Assembly: GCA_016786865.1 (NCBI GenBank)
Contig: JAEUVE010000008.1
Span: forward strand, 1-64,000
From: Sediminibacterium sp.
GTDB taxonomy: Bacteria > Bacteroidota > Bacteroidia > Chitinophagales > Chitinophagaceae
Direction of reading: 5' to 3'
Length of the DNA: 64,000 nt
The position numbers were made by a program, and so were the translations under genes. The stretch's first letter is position 1; the number at the start of each line of letters is the position of its first letter. Shown here piece after piece: positions 55,333 to 63,947 of the stretch. The notes beneath the pieces are model-generated. The model was not told the origin of the DNA, searched no databases, and worked only from the letters and a program-made list of their open reading frames with translations.

Positions 55333-56409
55333 TCAGGCCTGCCCCATTTGCCTGAGAAAACGAACATGGGCCACTACTGCTCTGCGTACAGTAGGATATT
55401 CAATGTACTGCAGCTGGTATTCCTTACATACATTCCTGACAATATCGCTGATGGCAGGGTAATGCACATGTGAAATTTTGGGAAAAAGGTGGTGTTCAAT
55501 CTGGAAATTCAATCCGCCAACCAACCAGCTAACCAGCTTGTTTCTGGTGGCGAAATTGGCTGTGGTTTTGATCTGGTGCGCAGCAAACTCGTCTGGGAGC
55601 TGGTGCGTTTCAAAATTAGCTACCGGAAATTCAGTGTGTTCAACCGTGTGTGCCAGCTGGAATACAATACTCAGTACAAATCCGGCAAAAAGGCTCATGA
55701 TCAGAAAACCGATGATCCAGTTTACCCAGCCCACAAACACAATGGGGATAACAATGAATACCGCAGCATGATAGAGTTTTACACCCCAGAATTCGATATG
55801 GTCTGCAATGTGCATCTTCTTCAAAGGCACATTACCGATTTTCTGGGTAAAGTATTTTTTATAGTCCGTAAAGAAAATCCAGAATACATACAGCAACATG
55901 TACAATACCCAGAAATAAAGGTGCTGGAATTTATGTGCTTTTACATGCTTCTGGGTTGGCGCCATGCGCATCAGGATACCAATTTCGATATCATCATCCA
56001 CCCCGTCTACATTGGTGAAGCTGTGGTGAATCATGTTGTGTTTTACATTCCACATAAAGTGGTTGGCACCCAGCATGCTGATGGAAGAAGCAGCGATCCT
56101 GTTCACCCATTTATTGTTGCTGAAACTGCCGTGACTGCCGTCGTGCATCACATTAAAACCAATGGCTGCTACCAGTCCGCCTAAAACAATACATTCAAGG
56201 AGGGCCATATACCAGACCGGAGTAAAAAATACCAGGTGCGTATAAACCAGTATAAAAGCACATACCATGATGATGGCTTTTGTAAACAAAGTAGGGTTGC
56301 CGGTAGCATTGATGCCACGTTCGTCGAAATAAGCCTGTACGCGTTTCTTTAATTCAAGATGGAGAGGCTGTTTAACATGTGGAAATTTAGGGGTAACAAA
56401 GTTGTTCAT
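55333..56409 (-). CDS. Membrane fatty acid desaturase
   Basis: A 358-residue di-iron membrane desaturase. Three histidine boxes are present: HDGSH (89-93), HNMIHH (124-129) and QIEHH (near 306), with about four transmembrane helices. The QIEHH third box groups it with front-end or linoleoyl-type acyl desaturases; no fused cytochrome b5 is present. It introduces a double bond into lipid acyl chains, so it may adjust membrane fluidity. Convergent with topA. Confidence 0.9.
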   Translation of the reverse strand: MNNFVTPKFPHVKQPLHLELKKRVQAYFDERGINATGNPTLFTKAIIMVCAFILVYTHLVFFTPVWYMALLECIVLGGLVAAIGFNVMHDGSHGSFSNNKWVNRIAASSISMLGANHFMWNVKHNMIHHSFTNVDGVDDDIEIGILMRMAPTQKHVKAHKFQHLYFWVLYMLLYVFWIFFTDYKKYFTQKIGNVPLKKMHIADHIEFWGVKLYHAAVFIVIPIVFVGWVNWIIGFLIMSLFAGFVLSIVFQLAHTVEHTEFPVANFETHQLPDEFAAHQIKTTANFATRNKLVSWLVGGLNFQIEHHLFPKISHVHYPAISDIVRNVCKEYQLQYIEYPTVRRAVVAHVRFLRQMGQA

Positions 56410-56619
56410 TCGGTGAGTTTAATAAGATGGCAAGATAATTATTATGGGGCGTAGGATTCTGTTAAAATTGATTTTTTTGGGGGCAAAAAAACTGGTGAAC
56501 GATGATATGGTAAATTTATTATGTATCTCCAGACACATATATCCACAGCAATGGAATAACTTCTGCTTGATTCCTAACAAAAAAATAATTTAGTTTGATG
56601 TTAGAATAACAGCCCTACT

Positions 56620-57489
56620 ATGCAGGAAACCAAAGAATTGAATGCTCTTTTTACCCTCATAGACGACCCGGACGAGGAAGTTTATTCCACAGTATCCGAA
56701 AGAATTGTCCGGTACGGAAAACCCATCATCCCCAACCTGGAACACCTTTGGGAAACCACCCCCAACGAAGACACCCAGGAAAGGATCGAAATGATCATCC
56801 ACCGGCTGCATTTTACTGATTTAGTGAACGATTTAACCGAATGGCGCAACAGTGCACACCACGATCTGCTTTTTGGAGCACTGCTGGTTTCTAAATTTCA
56901 ATACCCCGATCTGCAAACAGCCCCCGTAGTGCAGGAAATTGAAAGAATACGAAGAAATGTATGGCTGGAGCTTAACAGCTTTCTCACACCACTGGAACAG
57001 GCCAATGTATTATCAAGTATCATTTACAACTATTATAACCTGAAGGGCGTAGAAGTAAATTATTCCAATCCGGATGATTTTTTTATTCATAAAGTGCTGG
57101 AAAGCAAAAAAGGGAACAGGCTTACAAACGGAATCATTTACCAGCTTCTTTGTGAAAAACTGGAAATCAATGCCAGGATCATCAATATACCCAAACAGTG
57201 TATTCTGGCATTTTACGCAACAGAATTTGATTACAGCCAGGCAACTGCAAATCCGCAGGAACAGATCCATTTTTTTGTAGACGCCTCCACAGGACAGGCT
57301 TTTTCGCACCAGGACATCGAAAGTTATTTCAGCAAGATTGGGGTTTCCGCCAACCCCTCCTATTTCAGACCATTGCCCAATAAGCAAATTATCCGGGATC
57401 TGTTACAGGAAATTGCACAATGTTTCAACAGTCCGGAAAAAATGTACAAGAAAGAAGAGCTCCGCGAGCTGATTGAATTGCTGGATTAA
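56620..57489 (+). CDS. SirB1/transglutaminase-like family protein
   Basis: A 289-residue cytoplasmic protein of the SirB1 (Transglut_core2) family. The N-terminal half is helical; the core segment is LTNGIIYQLLCEKLEINARIINIP (about residues 168-191), matching the fold where the transglutaminase cysteine would lie (Cys in LLCEKL is not at the usual place). A C-terminal repeat region (ESYFSKIG and following) is short. Catalytic activity is doubtful; the function in this group is unknown. The gene is monocistronic, with 210 nt of featureless A/T-rich DNA upstream. Confidence 0.8.
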   Translation: MQETKELNALFTLIDDPDEEVYSTVSERIVRYGKPIIPNLEHLWETTPNEDTQERIEMIIHRLHFTDLVNDLTEWRNSAHHDLLFGALLVSKFQYPDLQTAPVVQEIERIRRNVWLELNSFLTPLEQANVLSSIIYNYYNLKGVEVNYSNPDDFFIHKVLESKKGNRLTNGIIYQLLCEKLEINARIINIPKQCILAFYATEFDYSQATANPQEQIHFFVDASTGQAFSHQDIESYFSKIGVSANPSYFRPLPNKQIIRDLLQEIAQCFNSPEKMYKKEELRELIELLD

Positions 57490-57498
57490 GCACCCGGG

Positions 57499-57912
57499 CT
57501 ATTCTGCCAGGGTTGTTTCAAGGGTCAGCTCCATGTTCAGGGCCTTGCTTACCGGGCAATTCAATTTGGCATCCTCAGCAAAACCCTTCAGTTGCTCCAA
57601 TGAAATTCCCGGTACTTTGGCAGTCAGGTTAAGATGGGATTGTTTAATAACGCCTTCCTCCAGCGTAATGGAACAAACCGTTTGAATATGCTCAGGTGTG
57701 AAACCTGCAATGCCCAATACAAAACTGAGTTTCATAGAAAAGCAGCCTGCATGTGCAGCCGCCAGCAACTCTTCGGGATTGGTGCCGATCCCCTCCGCAA
57801 AACGGGAGTTAAAGGAGTACTGTGTTTGATTTAATACATTACTTTGCGTAGTAAGATGGCCATGCCCCTCTTTACCGGAGCCATTCCAAACTGCAATTGC
57901 ATTCCGTTTCAT
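57499..57912 (-). CDS. OsmC family peroxiredoxin
   Basis: A 137-residue OsmC-type protein. The opening MKRNAIAVWNGSGKEGHG, GTNPEELLAAAHAGCFSM with the first redox cysteine, and LNCPVSKAL with the second are the classical OsmC pattern of thiol-dependent hydroperoxide reductases. The reading frame extends 58 codons further upstream, but the extra residues overlap the divergent gene and do not look like OsmC, so I start at the ATG at 57912. It ends 9 nt from the convergent SirB1-like gene. Confidence 0.9.
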   Translation of the reverse strand: MKRNAIAVWNGSGKEGHGHLTTQSNVLNQTQYSFNSRFAEGIGTNPEELLAAAHAGCFSMKLSFVLGIAGFTPEHIQTVCSITLEEGVIKQSHLNLTAKVPGISLEQLKGFAEDAKLNCPVSKALNMELTLETTLAE

Positions 57913-57934
57913 ACTAAATGATTTGATTAAATAT

Positions 57935-58264
57935 ATGATTAGTTGGGCTGATTTTGAAAAAATAGATATGCGCATTGGCACCATACTGGAAGCCAATCCT
58001 TTTCCAAAGGCTAAAAAGCCTGCATACCAGTTGCTGATCGACTTTGGTCCTCTTGGAAGGAAACAGTCTTCTGCACAAATCACCACCCATTATTCGCCCG
58101 AAGAACTGGTAGGGAAACAAGTGATTGCAGTAGTAAATTTTTCACCCAAACAGATTGCCAATTTTATAAGTGAATGTCTGGTTATGGGCGTGTATGATGC
58201 TGCCGGAGCGGTAGTGTTGCTGCAGCCCGATAAAAAGGTGGAGAACGGAGATAAAATTGGCTGA
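57935..58264 (+). CDS. CsaA-like tRNA-binding protein
   Basis: A 109-residue single OB-fold protein of the tRNA_bind/CsaA family. MISWADFEKIDMRIGTI, PAYQLLIDFGP, SSAQIT and VNFSPKQIANFISECLVMG are the family pattern. CsaA is described as a chaperone with tRNA-like binding ability. The ATG at 57935 gives the standard start; an upstream TTG adds only four residues. First gene of a rightward run with the methyltransferase and the TIKI-like gene. Confidence 0.9.
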   Translation: MISWADFEKIDMRIGTILEANPFPKAKKPAYQLLIDFGPLGRKQSSAQITTHYSPEELVGKQVIAVVNFSPKQIANFISECLVMGVYDAAGAVVLLQPDKKVENGDKIG

Positions 58265-58306
58265 ATTCGGCCTTAGTTCCTATATTTATGAACCAGCCTG
58301 CCGACC

Positions 58307-58804
58307 ATGAGTGAATTATTTTACACTTATTATGAGAGCCCGATCGGTTTGATCAAAATCGGTGGCACCGACCAGTATATCGGAGAACTGAGTTTTGTAG
58401 ACAACAAGGACCAGCTCACTTACGGAGAACCCGGCGTAAGCGAACTGATGCACCAATGCACAGAAGAACTGATTGAATATTTTCACGGAAGCAGAAAACA
58501 TTTTGATATTCCCATTCACCAGGAGGGAACCGATTTTCAGAAAAAAGTATGGAGTGAGTTAACGGAAATCGGTTATGGAAAAACCATCAGCTACATGGAT
58601 CTTGCCAAGCGTATGGGTGATCCAAAAGTAATCCGTGCTGCTGCCAGCACCAATGGAAAAAACAATATTGCCATCCTGGTGCCCTGTCATCGGGTCATCG
58701 GCAGCGACAGATCACTGATTGGCTATTCAGGTGGAATGTGGCGCAAGAAATGGCTGCTGCAGCATGAATTCAAAATTGTCCATGGGGTACAGACCCTGTT
58801 TTAA
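58307..58804 (+). CDS. ogt: Methylated-DNA-protein cysteine methyltransferase
   Basis: A 165-residue DNA repair protein that removes methyl groups from O6-methylguanine in a suicide reaction. The acceptor cysteine is Cys127 in LVPCHRVIG. The N-terminal regulatory domain of Ada is absent, so this is an Ogt-type protein. It follows the CsaA-like gene after 42 nt and precedes the TIKI-like gene by 12 nt. Confidence 0.94.
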   Translation: MSELFYTYYESPIGLIKIGGTDQYIGELSFVDNKDQLTYGEPGVSELMHQCTEELIEYFHGSRKHFDIPIHQEGTDFQKKVWSELTEIGYGKTISYMDLAKRMGDPKVIRAAASTNGKNNIAILVPCHRVIGSDRSLIGYSGGMWRKKWLLQHEFKIVHGVQTLF

Positions 58805-58816
58805 TGCAATCGGCCA

Positions 58817-59677
58817 ATGAGGAGCAAACGCTGTTTATGGATGCTACTGGCAGCTGTTCTGTTACAGACTGCTGCAAAGGCTGAACCTACGCCCAACAAA
58901 GTGGTTGTACTCGGTACCAAACACAATGGGAACAAATACCTTACCACCCAGACCCTGTTCAGGGCAATTCAAAAAATCAAACCGGATATTATATTACTCG
59001 AATTCGATTCGGTAAGTGTGGTTGATTGTGATATCCGCAAAGTAAGCGGTGCAAAACTGGCTGAATTTCTTGGCATCTGGAACAATCCAATCGAATACAG
59101 AACGGCCAGAAAATACAAGGAGGCCTATCCGGAAGTTTGCCTGGCGCCCTTCGACATGTATATTCCAAACAGAAAAGAATATGTTGCCTACCAGCGTATG
59201 ATGGAAAAAACCCATCAGGAAAAACTCACCCAGCTGTACAGCAACAATCGGCTGGAACCCGCAGACAGTGCGCAATACGCCAAATACGCTTCCATCAATG
59301 GAGCCTTTCTGCAAAAATTAGACAGCAGCCTGGAAGTAATGAACCGGGAAACCCTTATGGATACCATTTATCGGATCAATCAGATCGAAAACAGTTTTAT
59401 CCGCAGCATCACGGACCATTACAACGATCTGCAGCCTTACAGCAGATGGTACCAAAACAGTATGGAGTTTTGGGAACAACGCAACAACAGCATGTGCGAA
59501 AAAATTAAAATGGCACTGAATGCCAACAGCGACCGTACCATTCTGATCTTAACCGGTTTGCTGCATAAACCCTATTTAACCAGCTACCTGCAAAAAAAAG
59601 AGTTCAGGAAATTATGCAGGCTGGTACCTGCTAACGAGGCGCTTGCGGGCCGGATGCCTGTCTTATCCCTGTTCTAA
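58817..59677 (+). CDS. Exported TIKI/TraB-like (DUF5694-type) protein
   Basis: A 286-residue protein with a signal peptide (about 1-22). VVVLGTKHNGN (30-39) and a late LTGLLHKPYL are the paired GxxH motifs of the TIKI/TraB/ChaN/EreA superfamily, and DIILLEFDSVS supplies the conserved glutamate. Family members are metalloproteases or esterases of poorly known substrate. The middle is helical. Its last 47 nt overlap the convergent GSCFA gene. Confidence 0.75.
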   Translation: MRSKRCLWMLLAAVLLQTAAKAEPTPNKVVVLGTKHNGNKYLTTQTLFRAIQKIKPDIILLEFDSVSVVDCDIRKVSGAKLAEFLGIWNNPIEYRTARKYKEAYPEVCLAPFDMYIPNRKEYVAYQRMMEKTHQEKLTQLYSNNRLEPADSAQYAKYASINGAFLQKLDSSLEVMNRETLMDTIYRINQIENSFIRSITDHYNDLQPYSRWYQNSMEFWEQRNNSMCEKIKMALNANSDRTILILTGLLHKPYLTSYLQKKEFRKLCRLVPANEALAGRMPVLSLF

Positions 59678-60659
59678 AATAATGCAGTTCCTCGGCAAAA
59701 TCCAGTTCAGGTTGGGCTTCCATGAGTTGGGCCGTAATGACGGCATATTTTTGCAAAAAACTTCGATGAATATCCGTGGTATCATGAAAGGGCCGGTGCT
59801 GATAGGCCAGATTGATTTCGCGGATCAGCTTCAATAATGCCTGCGAAGGCTCCGACAAGCATGCTTCTGTAAATTTTTCCCAAACATATCGGGTAGCATG
59901 GTAATTGGGATGCACCAGGTCTTCTGCATAAAACCGGTAATCGCGCAGATCATCAATCACCAGTTCGTAAGCAGGGAAATAATAACACTGGTCCAATAAA
60001 CTTACCAGGTCATGAACGGCCTGTATCAGTACTGCCTTGCTTCTGTTGTTTTCAATGACTCCCTCCCGCAGGTGCCGCACCGGGCTAATGGTAAAAATGA
60101 TTTGCAGTTTTGGATTAAATTCCAGCAAACGCACCAACATATTCTGCAAGAGCAACAGGGTTTCACCCGCTCCCAGCAATCTTTTCTGAAACCAGTCTGC
60201 AGGCGCTTTGTGATTGTTGGCAGCTACTTTGCCGGGAGCATATCCGGGAGCTCTCTCCGTAAGTTCGTACACCCATGCAGAACCCAGCGTAATCATGAGG
60301 CAATCTGCATGTTTCAAAAATGCATGTGCACCGGCAACAGATGCATTGATCTGTTGAATGGTTTCCGCTGCAGTGATTCCGGAAAAACGACTATGGTGTT
60401 TCCAGCTGTGCCAGGCTTCGTTCAGGCAAAATAAATCTGTTTCCTGGATCATTTCGGGCCGCATATACAGTTGTATGGCTTCCGCAACGCTTACCGGATT
60501 AAACAATATCCCATTGGGATTTTCCATTACCCTGAACTTATATTGCCGGAGCAGGTCTCCGATATTTTCAGTAAAACAGGAACCCATCATCAGCAAAGAC
60601 TGCTGATGATTAATGGGATGCCCCATTTTTTTTATGGAAAATTCGTAGTGAAATTTCAT
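59631..60659 (-). CDS. GSCFA domain protein
   Basis: A 342-residue protein with the eponymous GSCFTENIG motif (27-35), SGNDS-hydrolase-like MITLGSAWVY, and ELVIDDLRDYRFYAEDLVHPNYHATRYVWEKF. The fold is related to GDSL/SGNH esterases, with Ser28 as probable nucleophile and Asp-x-x-His in DLVHPN. The substrate is unknown; it may remove acetyl groups from a polysaccharide. It is the last gene of the leftward operon, 8 nt after HMG-CoA lyase. Confidence 0.88.
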   Translation of the reverse strand: MKFHYEFSIKKMGHPINHQQSLLMMGSCFTENIGDLLRQYKFRVMENPNGILFNPVSVAEAIQLYMRPEMIQETDLFCLNEAWHSWKHHSRFSGITAAETIQQINASVAGAHAFLKHADCLMITLGSAWVYELTERAPGYAPGKVAANNHKAPADWFQKRLLGAGETLLLLQNMLVRLLEFNPKLQIIFTISPVRHLREGVIENNRSKAVLIQAVHDLVSLLDQCYYFPAYELVIDDLRDYRFYAEDLVHPNYHATRYVWEKFTEACLSEPSQALLKLIREINLAYQHRPFHDTTDIHRSFLQKYAVITAQLMEAQPELDFAEELHYFRTGIRQASGPQAPR

Positions 60660-60667
60660 ACTAAAGG

Positions 60668-61534
60668 TTAATGAAAAATATCCATTGCCAGCCTGGACGA
60701 TGCCGCCAGCGCTTCTTTGTTCAGCTTTTGCAAGTACCCTTTTTCCTGAAAATAGGGAATCATTAATTCGGTATCCATATTTCCAACCAGGTCGTCCTGC
60801 GCCATAGGGCAGCCCCCGATTCCTTTCAACGCACCATCATACCGCACACATCCTGCCTGCCAGGCAGCATTGAGTTTGCGCTGCCAGTTGAATGCTGTGG
60901 AATGCAGGTGTACCCCTATTTCCAATTGCGGGTATTGTGGCACCAGCGTTTCCACAGCACGGCCAATTTGTTCCGGAGTGGCCAGCCCCACCGTATCAGC
61001 AAGTGAAATAGTCCCAATGCCCATGGCCGCCATTTTTCCGGTCCAGCTCAGCAACAAATCTTCGCTATAGGTATCCCCATAGGGGTTTCCAAAACCCATG
61101 CTGAGGTAAATTACCAGTTCCCTGCCATTCTTCACACAAATTTCCTGAATGGATTCCACTCTCTGCAAGCTCTCTTCCATGGTGCTGTTGGTATTCCTTT
61201 GCTGAAAACTGGGAGAAAGCGAAAACGGAAAACCCAACGAACGAATTTCATCAAATACAATTGCCTCTTCTGCCCCCCTGGTATTGGCCACAATCACCAA
61301 CAACGCGGTACGGGTACTGCTGAGCCGGAGTCCGCGAATCACTTTGGCGGTATCGGCCATCTGCGGAATGGCTTTGGGAGAAACAAAACTTCCACAATCG
61401 AGCACATCAAAACCCACTTCCAGCAACTGGTTGAGGTAGTTTATTTTTACTTCTGTGGGGATAAAGGTTTTCCACCCTTGCATGGCATCACGCGGGCATT
61501 CAACCAGTTTAATATCAGTGGCAGGGGTATGCAT
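60668..61534 (-). CDS. Hydroxymethylglutaryl-CoA lyase
   Basis: A 288-residue TIM-barrel enzyme that splits HMG-CoA into acetyl-CoA and acetoacetate, the last step of leucine breakdown. VECPRDAMQGW (metal site), GSFVSPKAIPQMAD, SLADTVGLATPEQI, and the cysteine loop GIGGCPMAQDDL are diagnostic. It sits in an operon with rlmB-type and GSCFA genes, so no leucine-pathway partner is adjacent. Confidence 0.93.
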   Translation of the reverse strand: MHTPATDIKLVECPRDAMQGWKTFIPTEVKINYLNQLLEVGFDVLDCGSFVSPKAIPQMADTAKVIRGLRLSSTRTALLVIVANTRGAEEAIVFDEIRSLGFPFSLSPSFQQRNTNSTMEESLQRVESIQEICVKNGRELVIYLSMGFGNPYGDTYSEDLLLSWTGKMAAMGIGTISLADTVGLATPEQIGRAVETLVPQYPQLEIGVHLHSTAFNWQRKLNAAWQAGCVRYDGALKGIGGCPMAQDDLVGNMDTELMIPYFQEKGYLQKLNKEALAASSRLAMDIFH

Positions 61535-61539
61535 GGTAT

Positions 61540-62298
61540 TTATTGAACAGTTGATGATTGCATGCGTTGTTTCATGGCTTCATACAGAATCATTCCGGTA
61601 GCTACCGACACATTGAGTGAATCGAACTGCGCTGCCATGGGTATTTTGAAAAATGCATCTGCTGCCTTGGCCAGATAAGGCTGTACGCCCCTTCCTTCAT
61701 CTCCCATGATCACACAACAAGGGTCCTGAAAATTCAGCTCAAATACATTTTTATCTGCCCGCATTTCGCTGGTAAACACAGCAATGCCGTTCAGGTGAAG
61801 ATCGTCTACTGCTTTCAGCAGGCTGCTTACCCTGCAGATATGGATTTTTTCCAATGCACCTGCACTGCTCTTCATGGCTTCTTCATTAAGCGCCCCTACC
61901 CCTTTATCCGGAATAATGATAGCCTGCGCACCGCAACATACAGCCGTGCGTGCAATGGCGCCAATATTGCGCACATCCGTAACGCCATCGAGCATCAGGA
62001 ACAAGGGAGTTGTTCCGGCAGATACCACATGATCAATCACCTGTTGTAAATCGAGGTATTGTACCAATGCCGCGAATGCAATTACGCCCTGGTGATTAGC
62101 CCTGGTAAGCCCGTTGAGTTTTTCAACCGGAACCAGCTGTATCGGAATATGGTGTTCTCTTGCAAGTGAACGGATGGAATGAAGCACGTCTCCTGTTGCG
62201 TTTTTCTGCAGCAGGATTTTATCAATTGCTTTTCCGGATTGAAGGGCCTCTACGAGAGGCTGCCTTCCAATAATCATTGAACTTTTCTTCGGGGCCAT
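61540..62298 (-). CDS. rlmB: 23S rRNA 2'-O-methyltransferase, TrmH/RlmB family
   Basis: About 252 residues: an N-terminal L30e-like RNA-binding domain followed by the knotted SPOUT domain. DGVTDVRNIGAIARTAVCCG, IMGDEGRGVQPYL and LNVSVATGMILYEA are the three TrmH motifs. RlmB methylates G2251 of 23S rRNA; another rRNA or tRNA site cannot be excluded from sequence. Start chosen at the ATG (MAPKKSS), as a TTG two codons upstream is weaker. Confidence 0.88.
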   Translation of the reverse strand: MAPKKSSMIIGRQPLVEALQSGKAIDKILLQKNATGDVLHSIRSLAREHHIPIQLVPVEKLNGLTRANHQGVIAFAALVQYLDLQQVIDHVVSAGTTPLFLMLDGVTDVRNIGAIARTAVCCGAQAIIIPDKGVGALNEEAMKSSAGALEKIHICRVSSLLKAVDDLHLNGIAVFTSEMRADKNVFELNFQDPCCVIMGDEGRGVQPYLAKAADAFFKIPMAAQFDSLNVSVATGMILYEAMKQRMQSSTVQ

Positions 62299-62309
62299 TT
62301 GCAAATGTA

Positions 62310-62864
62310 TTACTTCAATTTTCCCTGAGCCAATAAGAGTTGAACTTTATATATGGCAGCTACACTCATGGAATCGGTGATCTGTCCCTTTTCTACCATT
62401 TCCAGGGCTTCTGTAAAGGGTAATTTACGAATCACCAACTGTTCCGTTTCTTCGGGTTCAGGCTGCTCCTGACGCAACTCCCGGGCCAGAAAAACCAGCG
62501 CCCGCTCATCGCTGACGGAATTGGACAGATGCATTTCCAGCAGGAACTCCCATCGGGAAGCCACCAATCCGGTTTCCTCCAGCAACTCCCGCTTCCCGCC
62601 TTCCAGCGGGTCTGTTTCCAGCGGGGCGCCTCCTTCCGGAATTTCCCAACTGTAGGCATTCAGGGTAAAGCGGTATTGCCCGACCAGGTATGTATTGAGT
62701 GCTTCATCCAGCACCAAAACCCCCACTGCTGTATTCTTGTAATGGACTTTACCATAAATGCCCCTGCCACCGGAAGGATTGATCACCTGGTATTCTGTTA
62801 ACCCAATCCAGGGATTATCATACACTTTGTTCTCGCCTGTTATCTGCCAGGGGTTATGCTCCAT
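62310..62864 (-). CDS. NUDIX hydrolase, ADP-ribose pyrophosphatase type
   Basis: A 184-residue NUDIX enzyme. The NUDIX box is GGAPLETDPLEGGKRELLEETG (about 78-99), with one extra residue between the first Glu and RELLEE, as in other ADP-sugar pyrophosphatases. It probably cleaves ADP-ribose or a related nucleoside-diphosphate sugar. Its start overlaps the end of the upstream membrane-protein gene by 11 nt, so translation is probably coupled. Confidence 0.88.
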   Translation of the reverse strand: MEHNPWQITGENKVYDNPWIGLTEYQVINPSGGRGIYGKVHYKNTAVGVLVLDEALNTYLVGQYRFTLNAYSWEIPEGGAPLETDPLEGGKRELLEETGLVASRWEFLLEMHLSNSVSDERALVFLARELRQEQPEPEETEQLVIRKLPFTEALEMVEKGQITDSMSVAAIYKVQLLLAQGKLK

Positions 62865-63360
62865 CCGGTTTATTTTTTTTAAAGATAATGGGTATTGAAA
62901 TCAGCAGGTAAAAGAGGATACAGAAAACAATGCCAAATTTAATGATGGCACAGTAATAAGTGAGCCACAACGAATCGGGGGTATAATTGCCTGCAATGCT
63001 CTGCAACATCAGCAGATTTTCTGAAATATCCAGTATACCTGCTACAAAAGCTGCCCGTTGCAACAAAGTGCCTGCACTTCTTAAAAGGCCTTTGTTTCGT
63101 TTGGCTGCCACCGCAGCAACAGACAGAGACAGCAACAGTACATAAGTTGGTATAAACAAAAAATCAATCCAGATATTACAGGTAACAGTGGCCTGCTCCC
63201 AGGCAGCAAGTACCGTAGTTAATCTAGCCGGAGAATTAGCAAACTCCAGATCCAGGATGCCCCGGGGTGTATTCGGACCCGTAAGCCCGGCACCCTGAAG
63301 CCGCATCAACACAATAACCACCAGGCAGGAAACAGCCGTAATGGCAATCTGTTTTTTCAT
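62854..63360 (-). CDS. Four-helix membrane protein, function unknown
   Basis: A 168-residue protein with four predicted transmembrane helices (about 4-21, 66-88, 100-120, 134-159) and a periplasmic loop after the first (NTPRGILDLEFANSP). I recognise no family. It is the first gene of the leftward operon with NUDIX, rlmB, HMG-CoA lyase and GSCFA, and overlaps the NUDIX gene by 11 nt. Confidence 0.72.
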   Translation of the reverse strand: MKKQIAITAVSCLVVIVLMRLQGAGLTGPNTPRGILDLEFANSPARLTTVLAAWEQATVTCNIWIDFLFIPTYVLLLSLSVAAVAAKRNKGLLRSAGTLLQRAAFVAGILDISENLLMLQSIAGNYTPDSLWLTYYCAIIKFGIVFCILFYLLISIPIIFKKNKPDGA

Positions 63361-63414
63361 AGCATGAAATTAAAAAATTAGCGGCAGTTCTGCCGATTCT
63401 TTGAACAATTCTCC

Positions 63415-63443
63415 ATAAAAAAGGCCGCTACCAGATGGCAGCG
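63415..63443 (-). terminator. Rho-independent terminator of the DUF4920 gene
   Basis: On the minus strand an imperfect stem CGCTGCCA/TGGTAGCG with one G-U pair is followed by GCC and six T. It lies 24 nt past the stop of the DUF4920 gene. Confidence 0.7.
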
Positions 63444-63467
63444 ACCCGATGAACCCCTGAACCGCTA

Positions 63468-63947
63468 TTAACCTACAACCCTGATTCCCTTAGCAACCAG
63501 TCTGATCTCTTTTTTGGGCTGGGTAATGGCATCAATTTCTGCCTTGGTTTTTTTGGCATCCTCCGCATAATGCTTCAACTCATCTACAGAGGTCGTAACC
63601 AATGAAGCTTCCCCTTCCAGCACAACGGTTTTTCCTTTTATTTCCAAAGGAAGAAAAAAAGCATAGTCTTTCATTTTTACAAATGCAGTAGTCGTATCAT
63701 TTACCTGCAACTTGAGCCAGCAACCTTTTTTGGGACACACATCCACTACTTTGGCTTTTATCCTCGCATCCAGCTTATCGGACTTAGTCAACAGTGCAGG
63801 TAAAGTTTCTGCAGGAAGCGCGTTTTCAACAGAAATCGCAGCGCCAAAATTGCTGCCGGAAACAGCAGGCAGTTTTGGAGGCTGAGCATTCAGTGCTGAT
63901 GCAGTACACAACAGCAATAAGAAGAAGGATGTTTTTTTCATATTCAT
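63468..63947 (-). CDS. DUF4920 exported protein
   Basis: A 159-residue protein with a signal peptide (about 1-21, ends LNAQ). The family core is KAKVVDVCPKKGCWLKLQ, with two cysteines that may pair or bind a metal, and an OB-like beta barrel after it. The function is unknown. A second ATG two codons in (63941) is equally possible as the start. It is monocistronic, ended by its own terminator; the upstream region runs off the window edge. Confidence 0.82.
   Translation of the reverse strand: MNMKKTSFFLLLLCTASALNAQPPKLPAVSGSNFGAAISVENALPAETLPALLTKSDKLDARIKAKVVDVCPKKGCWLKLQVNDTTTAFVKMKDYAFFLPLEIKGKTVVLEGEASLVTTSVDELKHYAEDAKKTKAEIDAITQPKKEIRLVAKGIRVVG

Noticed and set aside
57913..58086. N-terminal extension of the OsmC peroxiredoxin
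   Set aside because: The 58 extra codons overlap the CsaA-like gene on the other strand and do not resemble OsmC proteins.
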